The notes under the pieces were generated by a model. That model ran no database searches and had not been told where the DNA came from. It saw nothing but the letters and a program-made list of their open reading frames with translations. Of a stretch of DNA of 30,807 bases, positions 1 through 5,169 are shown piece by piece (position 1 is the first letter of the stretch; the number at the start of each line of letters is the position of its first letter). Both the position numbers and the translations under genes were made by a program. This DNA comes from a virus, in IMG/VR virus record IMGVR_UViG_3300042542_002108, positions 1 through 30,807 of that record; one strand, 5' to 3'.

Positions 1-36
1 GTTCGAAATTACCTGCAGCGCAGGTTGCAGAAAGGA

Positions 37-94
37 CCCCCTATTGCGTCTCAAGTTTGCCCCCTGTTGCGTCTCATGAGCGGCCACTATTGCG
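37..94. repeat. Three short direct repeats with 23-bp period
   Basis: The core TRTTGCG recurs at 42, 65 and 88, exactly 23 bp apart. The first two copies extend to CCCCCTRTTGCGTCTCA (37-53 and 60-76), and the third keeps only CTATTGCG before diverging. The repeats lie upstream of an extended -10 promoter at about 149, so they are a candidate activator or repressor array or a short iteron set. A perfect inverted repeat, ACCTGC-AGC-GCAGGT, sits just before them at 11-25. No gene is visible in 1-193. Function is inferred from position only. Confidence 0.5.
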
Positions 95-145
95 AAAAAT
101 CCACTGTGAAGAATTGTTACAATTTGCCCCTACCGGTAGAATTTT

Positions 146-154
146 TGCTATAAT
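146..154 (+). promoter_or_regulatory. Extended -10 promoter for the 194-334 gene
   Basis: TGCTATAAT is a perfect -10 hexamer (149-154) preceded by the TGN extension. No good -35 is found at 17 bp, which is usual for extended -10 promoters. Predicted transcription starts near 161 and leaves a leader of about 30 nt before the ATG at 194. The 23-bp repeats lie 55-110 bp upstream. Confidence 0.55.
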
Positions 155-193
155 TTATACAGGCGGAAACGTCTACCAATCGCACCTAGACAA

Positions 194-334
194 ATGGGAA
201 TCCTTGCTGATCGGCTGCAGCAGTTGATTGATGAGATGAAGCGGCATGATGAAGAATTGAATCGAGAAATTCAACAACACATCACGGCGTGTCATCAACT
301 GATCAATGAACTAAACGCAATCGACAAAGAGTAA
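194..334 (+). CDS. Small coiled-coil protein (46 aa), unknown function
   Basis: I do not recognise the family. The 46-residue product begins MGILADRLQQLIDEMKRHDE and is almost entirely amphipathic helix. Leu, Ile and Met are spaced as heptads among Glu, Lys, Arg and Gln, so a homodimeric coiled coil is likely. It has one Cys and no membrane segment. The gene looks like a monocistronic unit: an extended -10 promoter lies about 40 bp upstream and a strong rho-independent terminator starts 7 bp after the stop. There is no clear Shine-Dalgarno. Having its own promoter and terminator argues that this short reading frame is real and may encode a small regulator or partner-binding peptide; that role is inference. 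Confidence 0.55.
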   Translation: MGILADRLQQLIDEMKRHDEELNREIQQHITACHQLINELNAIDKE

Positions 335-340
335 ACAATT

Positions 341-363
341 GGGGGCAATCGCCCCCTTTTTTA
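341..363 (+). terminator. Rho-independent terminator, rightward
   Basis: GGGGGC-AATC-GCCCCC forms a six-pair GC stem with a 4-nt loop (341-356), followed directly by a run of T from 357. It ends the transcript of the 194-334 gene. Confidence 0.85.
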
Positions 364-367
364 TTGC

Positions 368-394
368 AATAAAAAAGCCCCGCAATCGCGAGGC
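368..394 (-). terminator. Rho-independent terminator, leftward
   Basis: Read leftward, GCCTCGC-GATT-GCGGGGC (394-377) forms a seven-pair stem with one G-U pair, followed by TTTTTTATT. It lies 26 bp after the stop of the DUF7227-like gene and closes the 1636-420 operon. With the terminator at 341-363 it makes a back-to-back pair isolating two convergent units. Confidence 0.8.
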
Positions 395-419
395 AAGATA
401 TAAACAATTAATCGGTGAA

Positions 420-1178
420 TCATGGCGTCATCGTTGCTATGGCCTGCTCCGCTTTTCGTTTGCTCGTGCCATGAGCGAGGAAAGCGATGATCACACGTTT
501 GCCCCTGGCATGGCAGAGTTGACAGTCAGAACAAGTCTTAGTGTCAGATCGCTGCGCCGGGCAAACTAGAACGCGGTTCCCTCCGGCAGTCTGCCAGGTA
601 GTGCGCGTCTCGCTTGATGGGACCGCCAGGACAGCGGGGAGACCTGCGGCGATGGCAGAGTCTGCGGCATGCTCTGATTCGGTGCTGACGTTGACGGTAA
701 ACCCTTGGCGGTTGGCCTGACGGATCAGGGGCAGATTCTCACCCAGCTCTAGTTTGTGATGTGAATAAGTGTAACCGCGCCGTCCTTTGTTGGCCTTGAC
801 GATGGCACGAAGGAATCGCCGTGAAATCTTGCCGGCAGTGTGTGGCAGATCGCCCGCCTGATTGTGGCGCCAAAGCTGATTAACGGGGAGCGCCGCAATC
901 GCTGCCATGAATTCACGTAGACCCGTGCCCCTGTCACCCTTTGTAACGTTTGACCAATGAATGGCCAGGGGACCGCTTTCGGCGTAGCAACCATGGCCGG
1001 CAAAGGGGCAGGATGCAGGACAGGTTGCCTTGCTAGACGTGCTAACGGGTATCGGTCCCGTCTTGATGTTGGAGCTGATGCGGGTCAGATGAAATTTCAG
1101 TTCAGAGAGTTTGGTCATTTTAGGATTGTGATAATTCTTAGTAGAAAGGGTTCTCGTCGTGGTCGGGAGATTCTGCAT
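420..1178 (-). CDS. DUF7227-like cysteine-rich phage protein
   Basis: The 252-aa product carries the N-terminal pattern I associate with the DUF7227 group found in phages and plasmids: SSNIKTGPIPVSTSS, then CPASCPFAGHGCYAESGPLA, a cluster of three Cys. A second cluster, CPAQRSDTKTCSDCQLC, lies near residues 205-225. The Cys spacing suggests a metal or Fe-S site, but no catalytic function is known to me. Two starts compete. ATG at 1178 has AAGGGG six bases upstream but overlaps the preceding gene by 41 bp. ATG at 1118 gives the N-terminus usual for the family but has no ribosome binding site. It is the last gene of a leftward four-gene operon that ends at the terminator at 368-394. Confidence 0.75.
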   Translation of the reverse strand: MQNLPTTTRTLSTKNYHNPKMTKLSELKFHLTRISSNIKTGPIPVSTSSKATCPASCPFAGHGCYAESGPLAIHWSNVTKGDRGTGLREFMAAIAALPVNQLWRHNQAGDLPHTAGKISRRFLRAIVKANKGRRGYTYSHHKLELGENLPLIRQANRQGFTVNVSTESEHAADSAIAAGLPAVLAVPSSETRTTWQTAGGNRVLVCPAQRSDTKTCSDCQLCHARGKRVIIAFLAHGTSKRKAEQAIATMTP

Positions 1179-1323
1179 CCTGTGCCCCTTGCAGTCTCGC
1201 CATGGTGGCCAGATCAGACAGGGCGGGGGATGACAGGGGGAACAGTTCGATTTGTGAGGCTTGACGGCGTGGCAGAGCGCGGATTAGGGGAGCATGCTCA
1301 CCAGGCAGGATCGGACCGATCAT
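1138..1323 (-). CDS. Small hypothetical protein (61 aa)
   Basis: I do not recognise this 61-aa product, which begins MIGPILPGEHAPLIRALPRR and ends in the acidic tail DHDENPFY. Its ATG shares one base with the TAA of the 42-aa gene upstream (TAATG at 1323), an arrangement typical of translational coupling, and that is the main reason to call it. It overlaps the next gene by 41 bp if that one starts at 1178, or leaves a short gap if it starts at 1118. No domain, membrane segment or metal motif is visible. Confidence 0.5.
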   Translation of the reverse strand: MIGPILPGEHAPLIRALPRRQASQIELFPLSSPALSDLATMARLQGAQDAESPDHDENPFY

Positions 1324-1451
1324 TAGTTCAGGAGAGAGGGATTGCGTTCTGAGGGAGAAAGGGATTCGGCGTGGATTGCGTCGTCGTCGTCGTCTGGGGT
1401 TTCGGGATCGTCGTCGAATTCGGGATCGAACCGGTGGGGGCGCTGATACAT
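1323..1451 (-). CDS. Acidic 42-aa peptide
   Basis: This short gene begins MYQRPHRFDPEFDDDPETPD and contains a run of five Asp near residues 20-24. It starts 2 bp after the stop of the membrane-HTH gene and its stop overlaps the next ATG (TAATG), so it sits exactly between two genes in a coupled chain. The strongly acidic, probably disordered peptide could be a DNA mimic or a partner-binding segment; nothing in the sequence proves this. The CGTCGTCGTCGTCGTC run at about 1379-1395 on the plus strand is the repeat encoding the Asp stretch. Confidence 0.45.
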   Translation of the reverse strand: MYQRPHRFDPEFDDDPETPDDDDDAIHAESLSPSERNPSLLN

Positions 1452-1453
1452 CG

Positions 1454-1636
1454 TCAGGTCAAGGCGACGCGGACGCGGTAGCGGCTGATTCCTAAGCGGT
1501 CAGCGATGGCACGTTGGGACAGGCCAGAGCGCTTAAGGAGCCTGATCCGTCGTTCCGGCGACATCGTGGCCAGGTCGATCAGAATCACCAGGAGTAGAAG
1601 GGGCAGCAAGACTGCCCACACGAAAGACAGAGTCAT
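1454..1636 (-). CDS. Membrane-anchored helix-turn-helix protein (60 aa)
   Basis: The product has two parts. Residues 4-22 (SFVWAVLLPLLLLVILIDL) form a strong single membrane helix. Residues 30-58 contain a helix-turn-helix, LSQRAIADRLGISRYRVRVA, of the sigma-70 region 4 or LuxR C-terminal type. A DNA-binding domain directly joined to a membrane helix is unusual; I recall similar small proteins in phage genomes but no function. It heads the leftward operon 1636-420 and lies just downstream of the repeat-rich control region, so it could be that operon's autoregulator (inference). An upstream in-frame start at 1678 would add 14 residues; 1636 is preferred because the membrane helix then starts near the N-terminus. 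Confidence 0.6.
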   Translation of the reverse strand: MTLSFVWAVLLPLLLLVILIDLATMSPERRIRLLKRSGLSQRAIADRLGISRYRVRVALT

Positions 1637-1904
1637 TTTTCTTGGATGGCAGAGGGGGCGATTGGGGTTCCCTGCCATGCATCCAATCTAGACCCTAGGG
1701 GCAGGGTCTGCTGGGGGGCGTGTCAAATATTGGGACAGTTCGGCGATTGTCACACTGTGCTGCATGCTGTGCCCCTTTGCATTGCCGGCGCATTGTCTGG
1801 CACGTGGCCACGTTGCGACCGTATGGGCGCACCTGGGAAACGGTCGCTGTTGCGCCCCATATATAAGGTCAAAGCGTTTTGAGAGTGATTCTCATTCTTG
1901 CTTG
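1637..1904. other. Non-coding region with inverted repeats
   Basis: No convincing gene is present. It contains several dyads: GACCCT-AGGGGC-AGGGTC (1691-1708), the palindrome CGTGGCCACG near 1804-1813, and TGAGA-GTGAT-TCTCA (1880-1894). It would be the leader, about 300 nt long, of a transcript starting in the operator array to its right and reading left into the membrane-HTH gene. Whether the hairpins act in RNA is unknown. Confidence 0.4.
1881..1899. promoter_or_regulatory. Fur-box-like dyad
   Basis: GAGAGTGATTCTCATTCTT agrees with the 19-bp Fur consensus GATAATGATAATCATTATC at 13 of 19 positions by my count and includes the core TGATTCTCATT. It lies 6 bp from the first GTAC-type operator. 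A chance dyad is quite possible; the call rests on similarity alone. Confidence 0.25.
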
Positions 1905-2024
1905 AGTACGTTTGTACTAGCGTACATTTGTACCTATGCTTGTATGCGCATAGCAGCATACTAGTACATTTGTATTATAGTACATTTGTACTACAGTGCA
2001 TACATACTACAGTACACATGTACC
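1905..2024. promoter_or_regulatory. Array of cyanobacterial LexA-box-like operators
   Basis: Four sites fit RGTACNNNDGTWCB, the LexA box described for cyanobacteria, on one or the other strand: AGTACGTTTGTACT (1905-1918), CGTACATTTGTACC (1921-1934, reverse orientation), AGTACATTTGTACT (1979-1992) and AGTACACATGTACC (2011-2024). Two degenerate copies are AGTACATTTGTATT (1963-1976) and AGTGCATACATACT (1995-2008). Start-to-start spacing is 16 bp between 1905 and 1921 and between each of 1963, 1979, 1995 and 2011. Another dyad, GTATGC-N8-GCATAC, fills the middle (1942-1961). The regular phasing suggests cooperative binding by a host LexA or a phage repressor with the same specificity. Initiator-bound iterons are the alternative. 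Confidence 0.65.
1974..1979 (-). promoter_or_regulatory. Leftward -10 element inside the operator array
   Basis: Read leftward the hexamer is TATAAT, a perfect -10, lying exactly between the operator copies at 1963-1976 and 1979-1992. The -35 position (about 1997-2002, TATGCA) is weak. A repressor bound to the array would cover this promoter. It would drive the 1636-420 operon. Confidence 0.4.
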
Positions 2025-2026
2025 CC

Positions 2027-2136
2027 TAAACCGGGTCGATTCCGGTATAAACCGACCCCCTGCAAGAACTTGGGGCATCTTAAACCGACCCCTCGCAAGA
2101 ACTGAGGCACCCTTAAACCGATACCTCGCAAGAACT
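2027..2136. repeat. Tandem direct repeats, 33-bp unit
   Basis: TAAACCG recurs at 2027, 2048, 2081 and 2114. The last three copies are exactly 33 bp apart and share the pattern TAAACCGAYMCC, YGCAAGAACT, then a diverged tail. The 2027 copy is shorter (21 bp to the next). The segment GCAAGAACTTG contains a small palindrome, CAAG-AA-CTTG. The third unit runs into the stop codon of the 2137-2934 gene. Lying directly beside the 16-bp operator array, the repeats are a candidate origin iteron block or binding region. The 11-codon periodicity they give to reading frames on both strands is a by-product of the 33-bp length. Confidence 0.6.
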
Positions 2137-2934
2137 TTAGCGCAGCACGATCCGCGAGAAATTCTTTGCGAACGAGGTCTCAACGCTTGTGCGTGCAATG
2201 TCGATGAACTTGAACTTACCGCTGTACGTCGGCAGTTTTGATTCAGTCATGACGCGGTAGTAACGCACACCTGAGCGCTGACGATCAACAAAGTAGATAC
2301 CAGGCTTGGGTGAGTTCGTGAACCTACGACGAAAGTACGGCTCTGCGATCTCCTCCTCGTCCAGGTACACGTACTTGCTGAGCTGCTGATCGCTGATCGG
2401 TGCTTCGCCCTTGTTGACACGGCCATAGATATCAGCAGAGCTGACGTTGACCCGCAGGGCGGAGAGGATCTGTGTGTACTGCCCTGGCGTCATGTTGCCG
2501 TATTGGTTCAGCCGGGTTTTTTCACTGCGCAGGTTCGGGACCATCATTTTGCCCCTCTGCCCAACTTGCGATCTCCTGCCACCACCAAACTCAACGACGG
2601 TGTTCAGAAGGGCACCTTGGAAGCGTGTGGGGTAATGCTTGCCGCCGTAGATCTGCGGGAGCAGGTACTTGGCAGGTGCATTGCCTTTGGGTGCCTCGTC
2701 GCGGATGAAAATCTTCGCCTCGAGCATCTCAGGCGTTGCTTTCCTGTACAGAAAGGCGTTGTACGTGAACGGGACAGGGTTGCTGAAGACGTTTTTGGCT
2801 TGTGACTTGAGTTCCTGTGTCCCCTCAAAGACTGCCTGATTCAGCGCGATTGCACCTGCACGTGGGATCTGCACACGCTGCAGTTCTGTGATCTTGCCAA
2901 TGATTTGCGAAGGATCAAATTCGATCTCAATCAT
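2137..2934 (-). CDS. Putative virion structural (minor tail-like) protein
   Basis: The 265-aa product has an N-terminal helical part (VQIPRAGAIALNQAVFEGTQ), then PVPFTYNAFLYRKATPEMLE, KYLLPQIYGGKHYPTRFQ and RLNQYGNMTPGQYTQILSAL. This resembles a group of phage proteins I know as unnamed or minor-tail/virion proteins with an ALN...PTPYT...YL.PQI.GG...YGNM..GQ pattern. The start at 2934 is supported by GAGG six bases upstream; an earlier in-frame start at 2970 falls inside the terminator stem. It is separated from the leftward genes behind it by that terminator (2960-3002), so it needs readthrough or its own promoter. It is also far from the late operon. The structural assignment is tentative. 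Confidence 0.5.
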   Translation of the reverse strand: MIEIEFDPSQIIGKITELQRVQIPRAGAIALNQAVFEGTQELKSQAKNVFSNPVPFTYNAFLYRKATPEMLEAKIFIRDEAPKGNAPAKYLLPQIYGGKHYPTRFQGALLNTVVEFGGGRRSQVGQRGKMMVPNLRSEKTRLNQYGNMTPGQYTQILSALRVNVSSADIYGRVNKGEAPISDQQLSKYVYLDEEEIAEPYFRRRFTNSPKPGIYFVDRQRSGVRYYRVMTESKLPTYSGKFKFIDIARTSVETSFAKNFSRIVLR

Positions 2935-2959
2935 GTTGTCCTCGCTTTGAGCACAGCAT

Positions 2960-3002
2960 AAAAAAATCACCCCGGTGAGACCACTGCCTCAGTCCGGGGT
3001 GA
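2960..3002 (-). terminator. Rho-independent terminator of the long leftward early operon
   Basis: Read leftward, TCACCCCGG (3002-2994) pairs perfectly with CCGGGGTGA (2975-2967) across an 18-nt loop, followed by seven T. It lies 17 bp after the rusA-like stop and 25 bp before the ATG at 2934. It should end most transcripts of the 9399-3020 operon. Confidence 0.85.
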
Positions 3003-3019
3003 CCCCAATCGCAAACGAA

Positions 3020-3463
3020 TCATAGCACCTCATCGATCTCGTTGGTGCCCATGACCGTGATCATGACGCCAGGAGGCTCCTGCGCGATGCAGTAGCGTTT
3101 GCTGCAGGTCAGCGAGAAGCACAGAGCATCATCCGCTAGAACCCTTGCAAGAGTGAGGCTGTCGAGGACTGCACGAGCAAGCTTGTCGATGTCGGGCTTA
3201 CTGGTCTTGTGTGTTGGTGCGGTGTTCCTGAGCTCCCCTTTCTTGTTCAGGTGTGATTTGGGGCGAGGAAAGCAGAACACCAACGACACAGTAATGGGTT
3301 CGTGCAGCGTCGTGATGGACAACGCAAGTGCATCAGCGATGATCTGCTCCCGCCAGGGTTTGAGCGCCTTCGAGGACTCGATCATGCGTCCCATGCCGAC
3401 ATGACGCTTGCTGCCTTGTGGAGCAGGGATGCCGATCGTCTTCCAGGAAAAGCACTTGTTCAT
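3020..3463 (-). CDS. rusA: RusA-family Holliday junction resolvase
   Basis: RusA cuts four-way junctions formed during phage recombination and replication. The 147-aa product has the family pattern: N-terminal IGIPAPQGSKRH, central VSLVFCFPRPKSHLNKKGEL, then KPDIDKLARAVLDSL followed by LADDALCFSLTCSKRY. The acidic residues of KPDID, the D of VLDSL and the DD pair match the metal-binding aspartates of the family, and the length is close to normal. Start at 3463 is chosen because ATG and the preceding TGA overlap as ATGA; an in-frame start at 3508 would extend into the upstream gene. It is the last gene of the long leftward operon and is followed by the terminator at 2960-3002. Confidence 0.88.
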   Translation of the reverse strand: MNKCFSWKTIGIPAPQGSKRHVGMGRMIESSKALKPWREQIIADALALSITTLHEPITVSLVFCFPRPKSHLNKKGELRNTAPTHKTSKPDIDKLARAVLDSLTLARVLADDALCFSLTCSKRYCIAQEPPGVMITVMGTNEIDEVL

Positions 3464-3660
3464 TGATCCTTGAGGGACAGCCTGGTCTTGCCCTTGAAGG
3501 TCTTCCAACAGTATTCCTCACGAGACATGATGTATTCGCGAGTGTAGATGGTTGATCCGCAGGCGTTGCACTTGAGGTGCCTGAGCGTGAATTGCTCGTA
3601 GGGGTACGTCTTGATAACACGGAAGTTATCAGCGTTGCAGTCTTTGCAGTTGTGTCTCAT
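3460..3660 (-). CDS. Small zinc-ribbon protein (66 aa)
   Basis: The product begins MRHNCKDCNADNFRVIKTYP. CKDC and CNAC, about 27 residues apart, make a classic four-Cys zinc ribbon, followed by a basic tail with one more Cys. Such ribbons in phage proteins usually bind nucleic acid or RNA polymerase. Start at 3660 is fixed by an ATGA overlap with the upstream gene, and its own stop overlaps the rusA-like start in the same way. It lies next to a second zinc-ribbon gene (3657-3986), suggesting duplication or a shared regulatory role; that is inference. Confidence 0.65.
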   Translation of the reverse strand: MRHNCKDCNADNFRVIKTYPYEQFTLRHLKCNACGSTIYTREYIMSREEYCWKTFKGKTRLSLKDQ

Positions 3661-3986
3661 GCTTTGAAGTAATAGGAGCATTCTGAGGCGAAGGAGCCAC
3701 CGGCTTCGGGGATGTCAAGTGAGCATTCACCATCCACCCATTGACGACACCCATGGCAATCAAGAACATTGCCTTCAGCAAAAAGGTAATTCCTGAGGTA
3801 ATCAAACTTTTGCTGGAGTGCTTTGTATTTGTCGACCGTCTCTTGATCGACTTCGTAGATCGTCCAGGCGTGACGGCACGAGGAGCAGCGGCGCCTGACG
3901 CGTTTCGCTTGATCTCCGAACGTTGTGTGCATTTCGACGACTGTGACATTTCTGGCATGGCACTTGGGGCAGTTGCGTCCACTCAT
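3657..3986 (-). CDS. Zinc-ribbon protein (109 aa), NrdR/Ogr-like N-terminus
   Basis: The N-terminus reads MSGRNCPKCHARNVTVVEMH and continues to KRVRRRCSSCRHAWTIYE, a CxxC-N24-CxxC ribbon close in pattern to the NrdR N-terminal domain and to Ogr/Delta-type phage activators. A second cysteine group, CHGCRQWVDGEC plus SECSYY, lies at residues 80-105 and could bind another metal ion. The middle is helical. Start at 3986 is set by an ATGA overlap with the upstream stop. A role in transcriptional control is plausible from the ribbon type but unproven. Confidence 0.65.
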   Translation of the reverse strand: MSGRNCPKCHARNVTVVEMHTTFGDQAKRVRRRCSSCRHAWTIYEVDQETVDKYKALQQKFDYLRNYLFAEGNVLDCHGCRQWVDGECSLDIPEAGGSFASECSYYFKA

Positions 3987-4723
3987 GGGTTGATGCGTTC
4001 GAAATGATGACCGTTGACGGGTGACTTGCGAAGAACGGCTTTGTAGATGCCGTTGGAGCTGATGAAGTAATCCTTGCCGGCGTCGATGTAGGAGCTGTAG
4101 ATCTTGCCGGTTTCGATGCACCTGACAGGTTGTGGGGCACGAATGCCACGATTGCGTGTTGGGTGCTGCTCAAGGATGCGCTCAACGAGTTTGGTGTCCT
4201 CGAGAGCAATGAACAGGTTGACGCGATCAAAGCCACCAAACAGCTCTGGGCGCTTGCGAGCGAATGCTTTTAGGTCATTGATTTGGATGTGAACAAGACT
4301 GCCGGGTTGCTTGCTTTTTTGTGTGTACTCAAGACCAATTTTGCACCAGTGCCTGATGGTGCTTGGGTGACAGTCAAGAACACGGCCAAGGCTGGACAGG
4401 GTGAAATAACCGATGCGTGGATCGATCGAGTAGCCAAGTGCCGCGAGCTTGCTCTTGATGGCATTGATGCTGCGCAGGGGGCGCTTGTGCCTTGATGCAA
4501 CTGCATTGAAGACATTGTGCAGGCGTTTGATTGGGAGCGTTTCAGCAATTGATGAAAGGAACTGAACGTCCTCAGGGCTCCATCGAGCACGATTTTTTGT
4601 GCAGAGGAGCCTGCGGCATTCGATTGAGCAGGTTTGACGTTTGCTGAAACGATTTTTGCTAATGGGTGCGACGTGAAAGTTTGTACCGCAGATCAGGCAG
4701 TTGCGGGATTCAAGTTCAGTCAA
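3983..4723 (-). CDS. Multi-domain DNA-binding protein with zinc finger, HTH and NUMOD1-like tail
   Basis: The 246-aa product has three visible parts. Residues 9-41 hold four Cys (CLICG, CSIEC, LLC) of a zinc-binding type. Residues 48-95 (RWSPEDVQFL onward) resemble a SANT/Myb-like helical domain, and residues 105-150 (YFTLSSLGRVLDCHPSTIRH) resemble a helix-turn-helix. The C-terminus, VRCIETGKIYSSYIDAGKDY followed by GIYKAVLRKSPVNGHHFERI, matches the NUMOD1-type module that positions homing endonucleases. No HNH or GIY-YIG nuclease core is present, so it may be a homing-endonuclease relative that lost its nuclease, or a phage regulator. The start is TTG, 3 bp after the upstream stop. Confidence is good for DNA binding, low for role. 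Confidence 0.65.
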   Translation of the reverse strand: MTELESRNCLICGTNFHVAPISKNRFSKRQTCSIECRRLLCTKNRARWSPEDVQFLSSIAETLPIKRLHNVFNAVASRHKRPLRSINAIKSKLAALGYSIDPRIGYFTLSSLGRVLDCHPSTIRHWCKIGLEYTQKSKQPGSLVHIQINDLKAFARKRPELFGGFDRVNLFIALEDTKLVERILEQHPTRNRGIRAPQPVRCIETGKIYSSYIDAGKDYFISSNGIYKAVLRKSPVNGHHFERINP

Positions 4724-4726
4724 GGG

Positions 4727-4957
4727 TCAGGCAAAGATGAACTCTGAGGGTGTGCGAGCAATGAAGCGCATTGTTTCAACAACGGTGCGTCCATCAGGTT
4801 GAAATTGATTGTCTTCATCAAGAGCGCGTTCAAGGATGTCAGCCATTTTGTCGATGGCAGCACGCGCTTGTTTGCGACGTAGATCTGTGATGTCGACAGA
4901 GGTTTGACGATCGATTGCGTAGGCAACGAGGTCAATGACGTTGAAGTCTTCATTCAT
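4727..4957 (-). CDS. Hypothetical protein (76 aa)
   Basis: I do not recognise the family. The acidic, largely helical product begins MNEDFNVIDLVAYAIDRQTS and ends PSEFIFA. The ATG overlaps the stop of the DUF3310 gene as ATGA, which supports this frame over the competing reading frame at 4720-4953. No membrane segment or motif is seen. It lies between the DUF3310 gene and the zinc-finger DNA-binding gene within the leftward operon. Confidence 0.6.
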   Translation of the reverse strand: MNEDFNVIDLVAYAIDRQTSVDITDLRRKQARAAIDKMADILERALDEDNQFQPDGRTVVETMRFIARTPSEFIFA

Positions 4958-5169
4958 GATTTTGTGGTGTCGAGAAGTCGTTGCATGTACCAGATTGCTT
5001 TAAGAAGTGATTCGGTAGCGCCTTTGTGCTGTTCACGCCAGACGTATTTGATGACGTTGCCTTTGCAGTAGCCGCGAAACTCTTCTGGCGTGAGCGCTGC
5101 TTCGATAGCTTCGATGCACTCAATGCCGCCTTGCGTGTAATGCGGTGGGTGGTTGACCAGATCAGTCAT
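4954..5169 (-). CDS. DUF3310 family protein (T7 gp1.7-related)
   Basis: The 71-aa product begins MTDLVNHPPHYTQGGIECIE and continues with LTPEEFRGYCKGNVIKYVWR and LLKAIWYMQRLLD. This is the DUF3310 signature (NHPxHY...G.ECID, then YC.GN.IKY..R), a family that includes the nucleotide kinase gp1.7 of T7 and is frequent in cyanophages. It probably takes part in phage nucleotide metabolism, though enzyme activity is shown only for some members. Start at 5169 is chosen because the conserved NHPPHY follows directly; the longer reading from 5211 would overlap the upstream gene by 50 bp. The overlap from 5169 is 8 bp. Confidence 0.85.
   Translation of the reverse strand: MTDLVNHPPHYTQGGIECIEAIEAALTPEEFRGYCKGNVIKYVWREQHKGATESLLKAIWYMQRLLDTTKS

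Noticed and set aside
957-1352. Plus-strand frame of 131 aa opposite the DUF7227-like operon
   Set aside because: No ribosome binding site, no recognisable domain, and it covers three minus-strand genes that show coupled starts and stops.
2027-2136. Possible CRISPR array
   Set aside because: The repeats are directly adjoining with no unique spacers of constant length, only four units exist and no cas genes are near. The RecB/Cas4-like nuclease lacks the Cas4 cysteine cluster and sits in a recombination operon.
1996-2241. Plus-strand frame of 81 aa with an 11-residue repeat (NRPLART type), and a matching minus-strand frame at 2007-2198
   Set aside because: The repeat arises from the 33-bp DNA repeat, which is a multiple of three and so gives periodic peptides on both strands. 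The frame also runs into the antisense of the 2137-2934 gene and has no ribosome binding site.
3741-4007. Plus-strand frame opposite the zinc-ribbon gene
   Set aside because: The minus strand carries a cysteine-ribbon protein with ATGA junctions at both ends; the plus frame has no supporting signals.
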